DNA of 64,000 nucleotides from Linnemannia schmuckeri (GCA_029449235.1 JANATG010000005.1:1240001-1304000), one strand, 5' to 3'. Shown: positions 37,265 to 49,031, numbered from the stretch's first letter. Numbers and translations: made by a program. The notes: generated from the sequence alone by a model not told the origin.

Positions 37265-37895
37265 CTGTATATGTCAATTGCTCCTTTTCTAACTCTTTTT
37301 TTTTTTTTCTCATATACTTCTACTTCTGCTTGTACAACCTGCAATTTCATTCCCTTCCTTCTCTACCGTCCTTCTACTCCATCCCTTCTTTTGTGTGTTC
37401 TTTTCACACACTCTCTTTTCCTCTCTCCTTCTTCAACTTTGGCGTTGAACCCTTTTGTTCCGTTGGACAAACCCTTTCCTTCTTGTTCCAACTCTCTCTC
37501 TTCTATTCCCTTCCTTTTTCTCCTTCTTCTCCTATCTTTCATTTTTCATCCCCTTCTTCCCTTAACCACTTTTCTTTTTCTTTTCCTTTTTCCAACCACT
37601 TCCCATCCTCACTTGCTCCTTCGACCGGACCCAACTCAACCGACATTCTCACTCTATAGCTGACGAAGATCCCAAGAGCCCTTTCCAGCACACTCTTAAC
37701 TCTTTCTTTTCCATAATAACCACATCGTGCCGGCGGTCCTCCTCCTTCCACTTCACTCCATAACAACCACGGCGGCCTTTTGCATGGAATCTCAACCGTC
37801 CTTGCTCTGAACAACATACATTAGGAACAGCGACTACCACACCAACCCACCCTTACCTCACCTCCCCCTTTTCACACCCACACATATAACCACAT

Positions 37896-40800
37896 ATGGC
37901 CGCCTCGCCAGGGCTGAACGGTCACCCCACCGAGGAACAATTCAATCATCCCCATAACAGCAACAACACCAGTAACAGCAACCTTAATCACAATAACCAC
38001 CTTACAAACGGATCCAGTCGAGGTGTGAGGTTTCAACAAAACCAAGATGCTATAGTGCCAGCCTCAGACCAGGATGATAACGACGACGACAGCACCGACG
38101 AAGATGAGGCATATAACTCCTATATGCAGGAACAAGAGCAGCAACAACATAACCAACAGCAGATAAAACATAACCTTGGTCTGACTAGGCAACTGCAGCC
38201 TCACTATGGCTCTGCCGGTTCTGGAGACCAGGATATGGTCGACGGGGACGAGGACGAGGACGACTATGCCAACCACCGCCAACACCAGCAACAGCAGCCT
38301 CACCATCACCAGCATCAGCAGCTGCGTCAGATTCAACAGCAGTACCAATTGCAGCAGCAACAACACCTCAATGCCTATAAGTCTCAGGCCATGAACATCC
38401 AGCAACTGCTCCGTCAGGACCAGACTCAAGACCACGACATGGCCGGAACCGATAGTCACGAGGAGGATGAATACTACCAGCAAAACCCTCACCATGACCC
38501 TCAACTCCAACACCAAATGGATATTGACATGCAGCGGAACCATCATGATGATCTCTCAGAGGAGATCGAGGACGAGGACGACGAATTTGACGACGATGTC
38601 GAAGAAGACGAAGTCGACGAGGAGATGATGGACGAAGAGGACGACGATGAAGGCTCTGAGGCCATCTCTCTCACCGAGGACGATATCGACTTTAACCTTG
38701 TCTACGCCTTCCACACCTTTGTGGCGACACAGGAGGGCCAGGCCTCTGTGGTCAGGAACGACTCTCTGATGCTTCTGGAGGATGCAAACGTTTATTGGTG
38801 GTTGGTGAGAGTCCTTAAGACTGGCGTCATTGGTTACATCCCTGCGGAGAACATCGAAGTAAGTTTTCCAAACTTGAGCAGAGGCCAGCCGATAGTCGAT
38901 GGTTGAGGGGGATTCATGCTGAAACTTACTTGATACTTCATCCTGCATGTGTTACAGAGTGCATTTGTTCCTTCCCCTCTTTGGGCGTAAGCTACCTCAG
39001 TTACGCTTGTCCATCTAATCTAACCAACTCTAAACCTGTTGTTGATCATCTAGACTCCGTTTGAACGCCTTGCACGACTGAACACCTACCGCAATGTGTC
39101 TCTGACAGCTCCTTCTCCCGAGTGGGGAACCTTCGACGAACATATTCAGCCTCTTGATCCCGCCGTTCTTGAACAACGCGCCGCGAACCGCCGATCGGTC
39201 GTCTTTACAGCCCAGAACGAGTTCCTCGAGGCTAGTGAGACCGAATGGACTGATGAAGAAGACGAGGAAGGAGGATGGTATGAGGATGGAGAGGAGGAAG
39301 GCGAAGAGGAAGACAATGAAGAGGACGAAGATGGCGCAGACGAAGAGTATGAGGATGAAAGCGGATCTATGGTCGAGGGTGCCGTCTATGGAGCTGCAAC
39401 CTCAATAGACATCGCTTCAACAAACAAGGACGACACCCTCAATTCGACTCACAACCAAGGCTACGGCGGCATCAACGTAAAGTCCGAGCTCCAGCTGGAG
39501 GCTGAGCGGGTACAGGAAGAGATTCTGAGCGAGCAAAGGAAGCACGAGGAGATGCTCGCCATGAAGACTATGGAACGGGAACAAGTGTACAGCCACCAAG
39601 CTCAGCAGGCTGCAGAAGAAGATGACAACGAAAGCGAGGATGAGGAGGTCCAGGTGACGAATCGCTATCGCAAACCACTTCTCGACGAGGATGACCTTTT
39701 CTTCTCGAGCGAGAAGCGTGTCATCTCCCTTACCCCTCCTATCGCTCGCGACGACAATCTCATTCACCGAGAATCGCCTACCAAAGCTAGGAGCTCGCGT
39801 TTTAGCGGCGAAACTACGCCTCGCCATTCGCCACAGCCGTCGCAGCTATCGCAGCAACCTCCTTCACAGCAACAGCGACAGACCAGCCCGTTGACCATCG
39901 TTCGTTCATCAAGCATTGACTCAGAAGAGGAAGCGAGGGAAAAGATGAAGAAGTCGATGGCTGAAAGGAAGGAGGCCAAGATCAGCGCCATCCTCGGAAA
40001 CGGACCCCAAGAGCCTATTGTCCGCAAGTCCAAGGAGGAGTATGAGCGTGGTTTGCCACCAGAGGCTGTTGTTGTGAAGAAGCCCGGCAAGTTCAAGAGT
40101 CTTTTCAGCGTTGGCAAGAGCTCCAAGGACAAGGAGCGGAAGGAGAAGGAGCGACTAGAAAAGGAACGTCTTAAGAATTTGGCAAAGTCTTCCGCCAGCA
40201 CCGCCACCGCTGCAAATGCCAGCAGCAACTCTGGAATCAGTAATAATCTCTTCAGGACTCGCTCCAACTCCAACGGATCCGTCGGTTCTTCTAGCACAGC
40301 TCCATCGATCACGACTAATCCATTGTCCCCAACAGTTGTGAAGAAGGAAGAGTCTCAACAGGACATCATGACCCTCCGCGTCTATCCTGGCAATGTCGAC
40401 TTTGGCGCATCGATGTACAAAACCGTTGTGGTCACGCCTGCCACGATGTCCTCGGATGTTGCTCACCAAGCAGTTGTTAAGTTCCGACTTGCCCCCGACG
40501 GCACTGCGTCCACAGGCGACTTTTTTCTGACTGTTAAGGGAGTCGATGGAGGTAGAGTACCATCCTAACTATGTTGTGATTGATCTCACGATGCAGGCTG
40601 CAGAAAGCTAATCATTTAAAATTCTCCATTGCTGATTACTTAGACGAAACGGTGCTACAGGCAACGGACAAGCCTATGGCCATTTACCAGTCTCTCACTG
40701 CTCACTTGACCACTCCACTACCCGCCAACCATCGCCTCTCGATTTCCTCAGTGTCCTCCATGATGTCAGTCAACTCGACTGGCTCTCAAAGCTCCAGCAG

Positions 40801-43800
40801 CAACCAGCCGCCCGGAACCCCTACTCTTCGTCGGACTGGATCCGGTAGGCCCGAACCTCAGCAGCGGTCCATTCGGTTCCTACTCAATAAGAAGATCAAG
40901 CGTACAGGATCGGTCTCTGCTGCATCTTCTTCAATGCCTTCCACCCCCACAACGCCCACTGCTCCTCAGGAGGACTTTTTCTGGGTCAAGGTTGTTTGTC
41001 AGGCTCAGGATCTTCCGCAGTCAATGGTGTTGCTTGAAGGTATGGGTAACGCCATTGAGAAGGCCGACTCACGGACACATGGCCAATCTTTTGCCACCAA
41101 AGTCGAGCACTGGATCCCTATGCACTCGACTTCAAATGCAGGAGATGTCATCTTCAAGACCCTCGAGAAGGTTGGCATTCGTTCCGGAGTTGTCGATGGT
41201 GTTCCGGAGCATGTTTTGGTTGCCAAGCGTCTTGCCGTTCCTCACGGACTGGTGATCGAATACCAGCTAGGTCTCAAGATTGCAAACGGCACTACCAAGA
41301 AGTTCAAGCAGGGTGAGGAGATCTCCTTGCCTCCTCAAGTACCCCTTGCCAAGTGTTTTGAAGATCATCAGCTGCAGCCTATTCGTCGGTCTCCCAAGGC
41401 TGATGTGGCCTCGATGCCACTTCACCCCGACTATGTGTTCTTTGTCCGGAAGGCCACCAAGAGTCTTCAAGCCGAGATGAAGTTTGTCCAGGAGAGGTTG
41501 CAACAGACTCAAGCTCGTGGTAGAATCCCTTCGGCTCTCCAAACTCAACAGGCTAGCCGTACCAGTATCGACTCTGATGCCCAGTCCAACGGACTCGCAA
41601 GCCCCACGTCGTCTGGATTCTCAGGTCGCAACAGTATTAACCAAGCTCAGACCAACTCTGCAACTGCTGCTGTTACTGCTGCAGCGGCCAGCCGTCTTGT
41701 TGGCGCAACCTCTCCTCCTATTCGGATTCCCCGACGAACGGACTCAGTAATCATGAGTCCGACAAGCACCCCCATCCGTGCCAACTCGTTCGACAACAGC
41801 TCCGGACGACCCAGCCCAACGTTGTCTGCTCAGAACATGATGACGACTCAGCAAATCCACCCACCCCAGATGTCCAGGACACCTACACCCGATCGTCATC
41901 AACAGGTCAGGACACGGTCTCCCAGTATTAGCCAGGGTTCACCTACAACCCTTGCCCGTTCGTTGCAGGCACCTTCCCCAGCTCCCTCCAACCTTTCTAG
42001 CCATGGCGGCGAGCAGCAGGATGGTTCCCGTTCTTCAACACCTGAGAGACTCGCTAAGATGGATCGTCCTGAGAGACAGAGAGCCATTTCGCCTTCGCTG
42101 ACGCATGGGCCTTCACCCTTGTCCATGTCTGCGATCATGCTCTCGAGTGACTCTTCCAACTCTCCTATGACCCGAAAGGAGTCTTCGACAACCTCTGAAG
42201 AACCCTCGACGTCGACTTTTTCGTCGTCTTCGAGCCCAGCGAACCGCTTGAATGTGACGAAGAACGCCACTCAGGGTGTTGACATTCTCCTCCAAAAAGG
42301 TATTGTTCGCTCATCTCGAAGTCAGGGCCAGTACCAGTACCAGTTCATTCCCTTTGGAGGAGGCGAGGAAATTGACATTACAGAGATCATCGAGGATGTC
42401 CTTGGTGGCGTCTCTGACAACGAAGACGAGGATGACGATGATGACACCCACAGTCATAGCCATAGCCAGCACGTGGATCAACATCCAGGCCAGGAGCAGG
42501 ACCTTGCTTCCATGTCTCGTCGGGAGCGTGTCGCAGCAGCTGTTGCAAGAGCGTCCCAGGCTGTGGCAGCAGGCAAGGAACGGCGGAAAGCCATTGCTAA
42601 GGCAAGGCCTGCGTCGGGCTCAGGTGTCAGTCTCCGGTCATCCCCTTCCAGGGATTGGGATCGTTTGGAGCAGTTGAGTGGGTCTGCACGTGGCGGAGAG
42701 ACTCTGTTGAAGCTCGAGCGCGCCTTGGCCGCCGAAGCCATGGCCGGGTCAGGATCGTCTGTTGAGGGACCCTCTAGCAGGAACCTTCCTTCACCCATGT
42801 CCTTGACTTCATCTTCACCCTCCAGCCCAACTCTTAACCGGAGAATCAGCGACACCGAGGTCCAGATTGTATCGGTGACGACGATGGGTCAAAACAACGG
42901 TCTCCCAGGATCCGTCCGGAACTACTCTCCTATTCCCCAGGTCGTGACTAAAGACGGTGACCTCAACTCCAGAGCTCATTCTCCAGGTCGATCATCTCCT
43001 TCGACTCCCACCTCGGGCTATGCCCGCCCAACCTTGTTGGCCAATCTGTCTTCGTTGCCCAACAACAGAGGCACTAACAGCAACCCTTCGTCGCCTTCGT
43101 CAGTCGTAGCGCCCCATTTGCATCCCATCGAGGGTCGATCGTACTCTCCCCTCCCACGCCCTCTGCAAACACCTTCGCCAGCAGCATTGCCACACCAGCT
43201 GTCGATACGCACCAATCTGACCAGCAGTTCCTCTGCGGACCCTACTTCGCCTAGCACTGATGAGAGTAGCGCAACCAGTCCTTTGGGCCCTCTTCCACAA
43301 TTCACGCCCAACAATGTGAGTCGCACCCGGTCCGCTAGCGCAAGCGTGGCTGAAGGAGGTTTCCGTAAGGGAGGTCATGCCGCCTCTGCCTCCGAATCTG
43401 CAGTGTCGTCGCAGAACCAGCACGATCCTTGGTTGCTCGCCTCGGATTACAACACTGGCATGCAGGATTTGCTGACGCTGGTCCGCGGAGGCCGATCAAG
43501 CTCGGTGAGCACCAGCAGCGCGCCTTCCTCACTCAGGGGCGGTTTTACATTTGGCAAGGACGGAAAGATTGTGCAAGGACCCATATCTCCGACCCACCAT
43601 GGCAGGAACAAGATATTTTCTTCGCAAGCCAACTCTCCCACCTCGTCGTCGTCATTTCTACTGTACAACAACAACAGCATCATCACTACCAACAACACCC
43701 ACCACTACAAGGATACCCAAGCTCATGAACGCCATCTTGATGACACCACCACCTCCTCCACTTCTGGCACAACGAGCGCCAGCCATAATGACCATGTGTA

Positions 43801-44169
43801 TATGACAATTAATAACTATAATACGATCGACGGTCCAGCAGCAGAAGACCGCCATGGCGACGACAACGAAGGCGAGCAAGACGACGTCGAGCCCAGGATA
43901 TGGACTCGGACGGACCGGCGGTTACGCGATGTCCGCAGCGAATGCCACCCCGAAGTCTTTGAATGCTGGCGGGAAGTCGACGCAGATCTGGATAAGGTTG
44001 AACGGGTACGTGTTCTCTCCTCTCTTGTTTCGTATTTTTCAGCGTAGTGTACTTAACATTCTTTTTTGTTTGAACACGCATACTAATCCGTGTTGATTCT
44101 TTTATTTTCTTTCATGTCAATTAGCAACTTGACTCACTGCTGGCCACAGTCAAGGCAGCCATCTTTTAG
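37896..44169 (+). CDS. SH3 + Ras-association-like polarity protein (Tea4/Bud14 type)
   Basis: Large scaffold resembling fission-yeast Tea4 and budding-yeast Bud14, which tether PP1 phosphatase at growth sites. Exons 37896-38858, 39054-40551, 40644-44005 and 44125-44169; in phase, 1955 residues. Residues 1-260 are Asn/Gln/His-rich, then acidic. The SH3 domain (~266-322) reads VYAFHTFVATQEGQASVV...YWWLVRVL...GYIPAENIE and continues into the conserved TPFERLARLN. PP1-docking RVxF-like motifs occur at 42-46 (RGVRF) and 368-372 (RSVVF), the latter before an acidic stretch. A ubiquitin-like RA domain starts near 762 (LRVYPGNVDFGASMYKTVVV) and continues across the intron into DETVLQATDKPMAIYQSL. A second conserved block near 950-1100 (FFWVKVV...GLVIEYQLGLKI) may be another RA fold. 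The rest is Ser/Pro-rich. The last exon encodes only 14 residues. Confidence 0.88.
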
Positions 44170-44446
44170 ACCAACCCGACTCTGTCAATGTTTCTCTCTT
44201 TGTTGTTATTATTATTTTATTGTTATTATTTTCATCTTTTGTATTTTCTCTGGAAGAATCACATCAAAAGTACTGCCTCCACCCTCCCTTACCTTTCCTT
44301 CCCTTTTCTGTCAATCTCTCTCTCATTTTATCTACTGGCCTACAGAATAAGACCTGGCTACGCTTCGAACAGTACACTTGTACGCGAATATATTGTCAAG
44401 ATAGTGGCGAAAATGACCACGACTAAAAAAGACCAGAAATCATCTA
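44170..44446. other. Tea4-like gene 3' flank
   Basis: T-rich 3' flank of the plus-strand gene up to the foldback element. No gene seen. Confidence 0.55.
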
Positions 44447-44697
44447 CAGTCTATTTCGCAGAATGCTCCATTTTCCATAGGAGATGTGGAGCATTCTACT
44501 GAATTGAAATATATAAGGGAGTTATTCACTCCGATGACATATCTTAAATCCTAGTAGAGTTCGTAAAGGTTACAAGGCATATGATCCGTAAATCCAAGCA
44601 GAAATAGTGCTTGAGTGAATAACACCCTTATATATTTCAATTCAGTGGAATACTCCACATCTCCTATGGAAAATGGAGCATTCTGCGAAATAGACTG
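44447..44697. mobile_element. Palindromic MITE with TA target duplication (Tc1/mariner-pogo-like ends)
   Basis: A 251-bp foldback element. The left arm 44447-44531 and right arm 44613-44697 are 85 bp each and reverse complements with only three mismatches by eye; they flank an 81-bp unique loop. The element is bordered by TA on both sides (44445-44446 and 44698-44699). The termini begin CAGTCTATTTCGCAGAATGC; a CAGT start with TA duplication is the pattern of pogo-like Tc1/mariner elements. The left arm carries a nested inverted repeat (GAATGCTCC...GGAGCATTC), partly decayed in the right arm. It has no coding capacity, so it is non-autonomous. The near-identity of the arms suggests recent activity, or strong base-pairing constraint. 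Confidence 0.85.
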
Positions 44698-44699
44698 TA

Positions 44700-44985
44700 G
44701 TGTGCAAGTCACAGCAATTTGCTACTCGAATGGTGGAAAAGGATGACCAAGCTCGAAAACTAGGAGAATCCAATGATCAACTGCGGATTTAATTATCCTC
44801 AAATGTGAATCCTCTTAATGTAATCGGTAATGCCGAATTTGGTGACGATGTCAGTTCATACGCATTCATCCACTCTTCACATCTTACATCTGCAACACCG
44901 AGTTCAAAAAAAGTTGAGGATCTGCTCTTGGGAAATTTTTAGTGGCGTTTGAACAATCTAGTCGATTTTTTCAACCTGAAGCAAT

Positions 44986-45020
<35 letters not shown>

Positions 45021-45138
45021 ATGCATTCAAGCCAAAAGGGTGCGTTTTATTTTGAAGAAGGACGATGGGAACAGCTCCAATAGTTCTGTAGAGTAAGAGC
45101 ACTGTACACAAAAACCGAAATAATGAGAGACTTCTTTT
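44700..45138. other. Spacer with A30 tract, 3' flank of the M28 peptidase gene
   Basis: Unassigned sequence ending in an uninterrupted 30-A run at 44987-45016, about 120 bp from the peptidase stop codon. No gene seen on either strand. The A run could mark a retro-inserted sequence, but I found no matching target duplication. Confidence 0.5.
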
Positions 45139-47221
45139 TTAAAGCTCAACCTGGCTCTCGGCGGCAATATAGGTCCAAATGGCCATGACGGCAGCAGAGT
45201 TCTTGACCTGGTCAGGAGTGAATGCGCCCATGGTATCAGCCTCAGTGTGGTGGTAGTAAAAGTATCCACTGTCAACTGGACGGCGAGGAGGATCAATCGA
45301 TCCCTCCTCATCATCATCGTCGTGGTGGTGGCGGTGGTGACGACCGTGACGACCGTGACGGCCTCCGGTAGGTTTGGACGACTTGATGTAGTACGGCGAG
45401 GTCGAGTAAGGTAGAGGGAAAGGATCGGCAGGAGTGAAATGGGCACAGGCAACCCCTTGCTTACAAAGAGGAGCAATGTCCGCACCACCTCCCGCAGGGC
45501 TAACATACTGTCCAGCGCCAGGATAACCCAGATCCTTGCGCGATCCCAAAAAGTGTTCACCAGCAGCGGTCAAGAAGTCGTATGAGTTGAACTTTGTTTC
45601 CTCTTCTTCCTCCTGAGAACGACGACCGGCAGTGAACTTGATACCATAGGGGTCAAAGACACCATTATCAGACTCGAACGCAAAGACATGGCGAGTAGTG
45701 TTAGTCTCGGGATGGTTGGCAGCATAGACACGTCCACCGGGCGATCCATTCTCCTCCGAAGTCCAGAACACAGCGCGAACAGTACGGCGAGGGGGGCGAT
45801 CCAACTTGCTCAATTGACGCAGAGCCTCCCATGCAATGAAGCACCCGGCACCATCATCAACGGCACCAACACCAACATCCCAACTGTCGATATGTCCACC
45901 AATCGCAACCACCTCCTCGGGAGTTTCACGTCCCTTAAGCTCGACAATAATGTTGCGTGAAATCTTGGACTTCAACGCAGTCTTGGCGTTCATCGCAAGA
46001 CGAACCTTAGGCCAGTCAGGGAACTGCTCAGGATCCTGCTGATGTCTCCTGTAGACACGCGACAAGAGCTGAGCATCCTCGATCGAGACAGAGGCAGCAG
46101 GGATCTTGGCCGCAGCAGAGTTGCCAGTGTGTGTCGACTGCAACGACAAGGGGCCAATCGATCGGACTAAGACCGCAACAGCACCGTGTTCCTGAGCCCA
46201 GTTCGCTCCCTGAGTCCGGAAAATCACATCCGAGTCGTACGACTCGAAGGGCTTGTTGTAGAGGACAATACGACCCTTGAGGGCACCTGCGGCTCCGAGT
46301 TCGTCAACTTCAGTCTTGGAGGTGACCACAACAACCTCGGCCTCGAGTCCGTTGATAGGGTCAGGAGTAGGCGCGCTGAAGCCAAGACCGAGTACATGCA
46401 ACCTGACGGCTCCGCGGGTAGGCGAAAGGAAGTAAAGCGACTCCTCGTTACGCTGCCAATAGTCAACAACAACCTCTTCGGTCGTCACCGAAAGACCATC
46501 GCCTTTGACCTTTTCGACAATCCAGTCAATCGACTAATGTATTAGAAGGGAGAAGGAAATGTGAGTCAAATGAAGGACGCTGAAGCACATAACAAAATGA
46601 AGGGCGAAGCATTGGAATAATTATGTGTCTGTGTGAATCACAGAGCGTTGGCGTTATCTCTCCTTAGTTACCTTTTCAAGAGCCTCAGATCCAACAATGC
46701 GGTTGCCATAGGTATCGGTCATCTCGGCAAGGCGATCCCAGACAATGCTATTTTTCATATAGAATTAACAAGGGAAGAAGGTGCAATAGTAGAGCGTTAA
46801 TATACCATATCGCTCAACCTGCGTTATCATTCGACAAGATAAAAAGCAACCGGCTGCTTGATCCTTGATTGATAGCTGCCACAGTGTTACTGTACTTGGA
46901 CTCAAGACTACCAGCGACCAAGGCATCAACGTCCGCCTGCATATGGGTCTCAAAAGTGTACTTGTGTTCCTTCTTGTCCCCATGACCATGACGATGTCCA
47001 TGTCTATGGCGAGGGAATGACTTGTCGCCATCGTCGTCGCCATCGGGGTAGAAAATAAAGACCAATACAGCAACGAGGACGGAGAGCTTGAAGACCTTGA
47101 GGAGACCTCTGAGAAGACGGTTAGTGGGAGTTACTGCGCTGTTGGCCCGTTGCTGCAGTTCCTGAACCTCTTCCTCGGAGGATGTTGTTGGTAAGAGCGA
47201 GTATCCTTTTTTCTCGCTCAT
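45139..47221 (-). CDS. Carboxypeptidase Q-like M28 metallopeptidase, type II membrane protein
   Basis: Di-zinc peptidase of family M28 that resembles mammalian carboxypeptidase Q. Exons on the minus strand: 47221-46896, 46747-46672 and 46533-45139; in phase, 598 residues. The N-terminus is cytosolic, followed by one membrane anchor (FKLSVLVAVLVFIFY, ~44-58), so the enzyme domain faces a vacuolar, secretory or outside space. Metal and catalytic residues are visible: GGHIDSWD (His348, Asp350), AVDDGAG (Asp360), TSEENG (Glu394/395), ESDNG (Asp423) and the last ligand in YHHTEADTMG (~562). The family motif GNRIVGSEALEK lies in exon 2. Two His-rich stretches are unusual: one just after the anchor (RHRHGHRHGHG) and one at ~526-544 (GRHGRHGRHHRHHHDDDDEE) shortly before the last zinc ligand. 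The first donor was chosen because only GTACAG after 46896 keeps phase. Confidence 0.9.
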
Positions 47222-47902
47222 TGTTTTTGTTGTAAAAGGCGTATGTATGTGTGTTTTCGGAAAGGGAGGGATATGTGAAGTTGTTGGTTTATGAAGTATT
47301 TACTGTTAGCGAGAATGAAGAAGGAAGGAGGGGTATGTGAAGGGAGCGGACAGGCGGGTGACGGGTAAGTGGAGAGAAAGAAGAGAGAAAGAGGAGAGAA
47401 AGAGGAGAGAAAAAAGAAGCGAGAAGCTAGAACGAGGGAACAAATAAAAAAACAAGGGGAAGAATTGATGGGAATCGAAACGAGGATCGAGGACTTTTTA
47501 GGCCAGGTGCGCTTTTTAGGTTGTCTGTGTGCATCCCCTCCCTGCAAATGGCACCATTCAGAAACGAGCGCCGTGTTTTCTTCCTTTGTCTTTTTTCCTG
47601 CTCGGTGGCAATGTCGTGTGATGCGTTGGCCATTTCAGCCTTTCACGGACTACAAATATACAAAAGGTACTTTCAGAACTCTCACGCCATGTATCCCATA
47701 TAGGCACACAAACACTTGCTCATCAAGCAAACTGCTTTAGTTCACGGGGCACAGACATATCAAACACATTCCAAGTACGTATGGTCTCTTTTCTTAGGTT
47801 TTCTTTTTCTTTTATTTCATCCTGAAAAAAAAAAGAACATTGTGCCAGACGAAGAGCAAACAGAAAGAGTACGTTGAATCTTTTCTTCTTATGCTCTTCC
47901 TC
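47222..47902. other. M28 peptidase promoter / PHF5A 3' flank
   Basis: About 680 bp with GAGAGAAAGAGGA purine repeats on the plus strand (47370-47440). No coding exon seen. Confidence 0.55.
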
Positions 47903-48668
47903 CTAACGTTTCTTGAATCCAAACTTTTTCCGTTCATAGAACAGATCCGTCTTTGATGATCCTAGGTTCACAATCTTTGGGCATCCGTCCCTCTATTTTC
48001 ACATTAGTAAGCAAAAGTAACAAACAGTTCGGTCAGCTAACACCCTCGTAAAACAATAAATGACTAGCACCCCTCCTTGAAAAAAAATAAAAAAAAAAAC
48101 CAAATGACTGCCAAAGAAAAAGAAAACAACAATAACAACAAGGCAACGTACATCCTTCTCGCCTCGTGTGCAGTTGGCGCAGTAGTAGGCATCACTGACG
48201 CCTGGAGATCCACAGACAACACAACGACCCTGGAACGATCCGTAATTGCACTCGTCGCAGATCCTGACCAACGTTACTGGCCGAACATATCTATTACCAT
48301 CATCGTCATCATAGTTGGTGACACCGAGAGAAAGCAAACTTGTGTTGATCAAGACGATTCAAATATACCATACGCAAAACATGGTACGAGAACCGACAGA
48401 CAGCTACACTCTGACAAATATAGCACTTACGAGTCGCAGATGACACACTTTCCGTCGCATTTTTCACAGACGCGGCCAATAGCTATTGTTAATTGCATGA
48501 GAAGAAAGAGGCAAGATATCCATAAGTCCACGAAACACTTTTGACAACAGCATTCCTTTAAATTGCAAGGCTAAAAACAAGCCTCTGTTTGGCCCCACAC
48601 GTTTCCTTCTCCATACCGATGCCTGGCTGCTTCCTGCACATGATAAGATCTGGGTGATGTTTCGACAT
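47903..48668 (-). CDS. PHF5A: PHF5A / Rds3, SF3b splicing-factor zinc-finger subunit
   Basis: Small knotted zinc protein of the U2 snRNP SF3b complex, needed for branch-point recognition. Exons on the minus strand: 48668-48617, 48482-48431, 48290-48152 and 47992-47903; in phase, 110 residues, exactly the length of the human protein. The sequence MSKHHPDLIMCRKQPG is followed by CEKCDGKCVICDS, SYVRPVTLVRICDECNYGSF, CVVCGSPGVSDAYYC and the basic tail DLFYERKKFGFKKR. Cys pairs of all zinc knuckles are kept. The start codon lies only 54 bp downstream of the stop of the next small gene on the same strand, so the promoter is either very short, lies in that gene, or the two are co-transcribed. Confidence 0.97.
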
Positions 48669-48722
48669 GTCTAACGATAACAAGTAAAGAAGCGACAAAG
48701 TTTCCGCCTGTTAGTAACTGCT

Positions 48723-49031
48723 CTATGTAGTGTATCGCCTTTGGTGTGAACTAACGCCGCCGACTTGCAAAAAAGTCATGCTTGGACCGAGCGTCACTTT
48801 GTCATAGTGAGTACCCTTAATCCAGTCAATGACTTTTTGCTCCTGCTCGACGACATACTTTATATGTGTGTTGCTGAAGAAATCCTGGAGGTGTTCGATG
48901 TGTCTGTGCGATGTCGGTGTCCTTTCGCGGTGGCCCAAGAGGATTGCGATGCGGTTTGTGTTGAAGAGTTGTGACCAACAACGAATCAACCTTCAAATAC
49001 TCACTGGAAGTGGATAATGTGGCTTAGCCAT
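48723..49031 (-). CDS. Unrecognised 62-residue protein, two exons
   Basis: Exon 1, 49031-49005, is 27 nt and reads MAKPHYPLP. A GTGAGT donor and a CCTCCAG acceptor frame a 120-bp intron, and exon 2, 48884-48723, continues in phase. It begins DFFSNTHIKYVVEQEQKVID and ends SSHQRRYTT before TAG. The middle is likely helical and charged; the C-terminal half holds TLGPSMTFLQVGGV, mildly hydrophobic. There is no signal peptide or known motif, and I do not recognise the family. The gene sits in a tight gap: 54 bp before the PHF5A start and about 200 bp after the RPL8 stop, all on one strand. Support is the in-phase intron with good signals and a protein-like reading. It could instead be an upstream frame of the PHF5A transcript. 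Confidence 0.5.

Larger units (their letters stand above)
33840..37895. other. 4-kb gene-free region and pyrimidine-rich leader
   Basis: The largest gap. The left half has microsatellites and short tandem repeats. From about 36440 to 37890 the plus strand is strongly C/T-rich with runs of TTCC, TCTG and AACC units, which looks like the promoter and a long 5' UTR of the gene starting at 37896. Open frames in this part consist of Ser/Leu/Phe/Pro runs that follow from composition. No RNA gene or coding exon could be supported. Confidence 0.5.

Noticed and set aside
44700..45016. SINE or retro-insertion ending in A30
   Set aside because: No target-site duplication, no internal Pol III A/B box pair and no copy elsewhere in the window.
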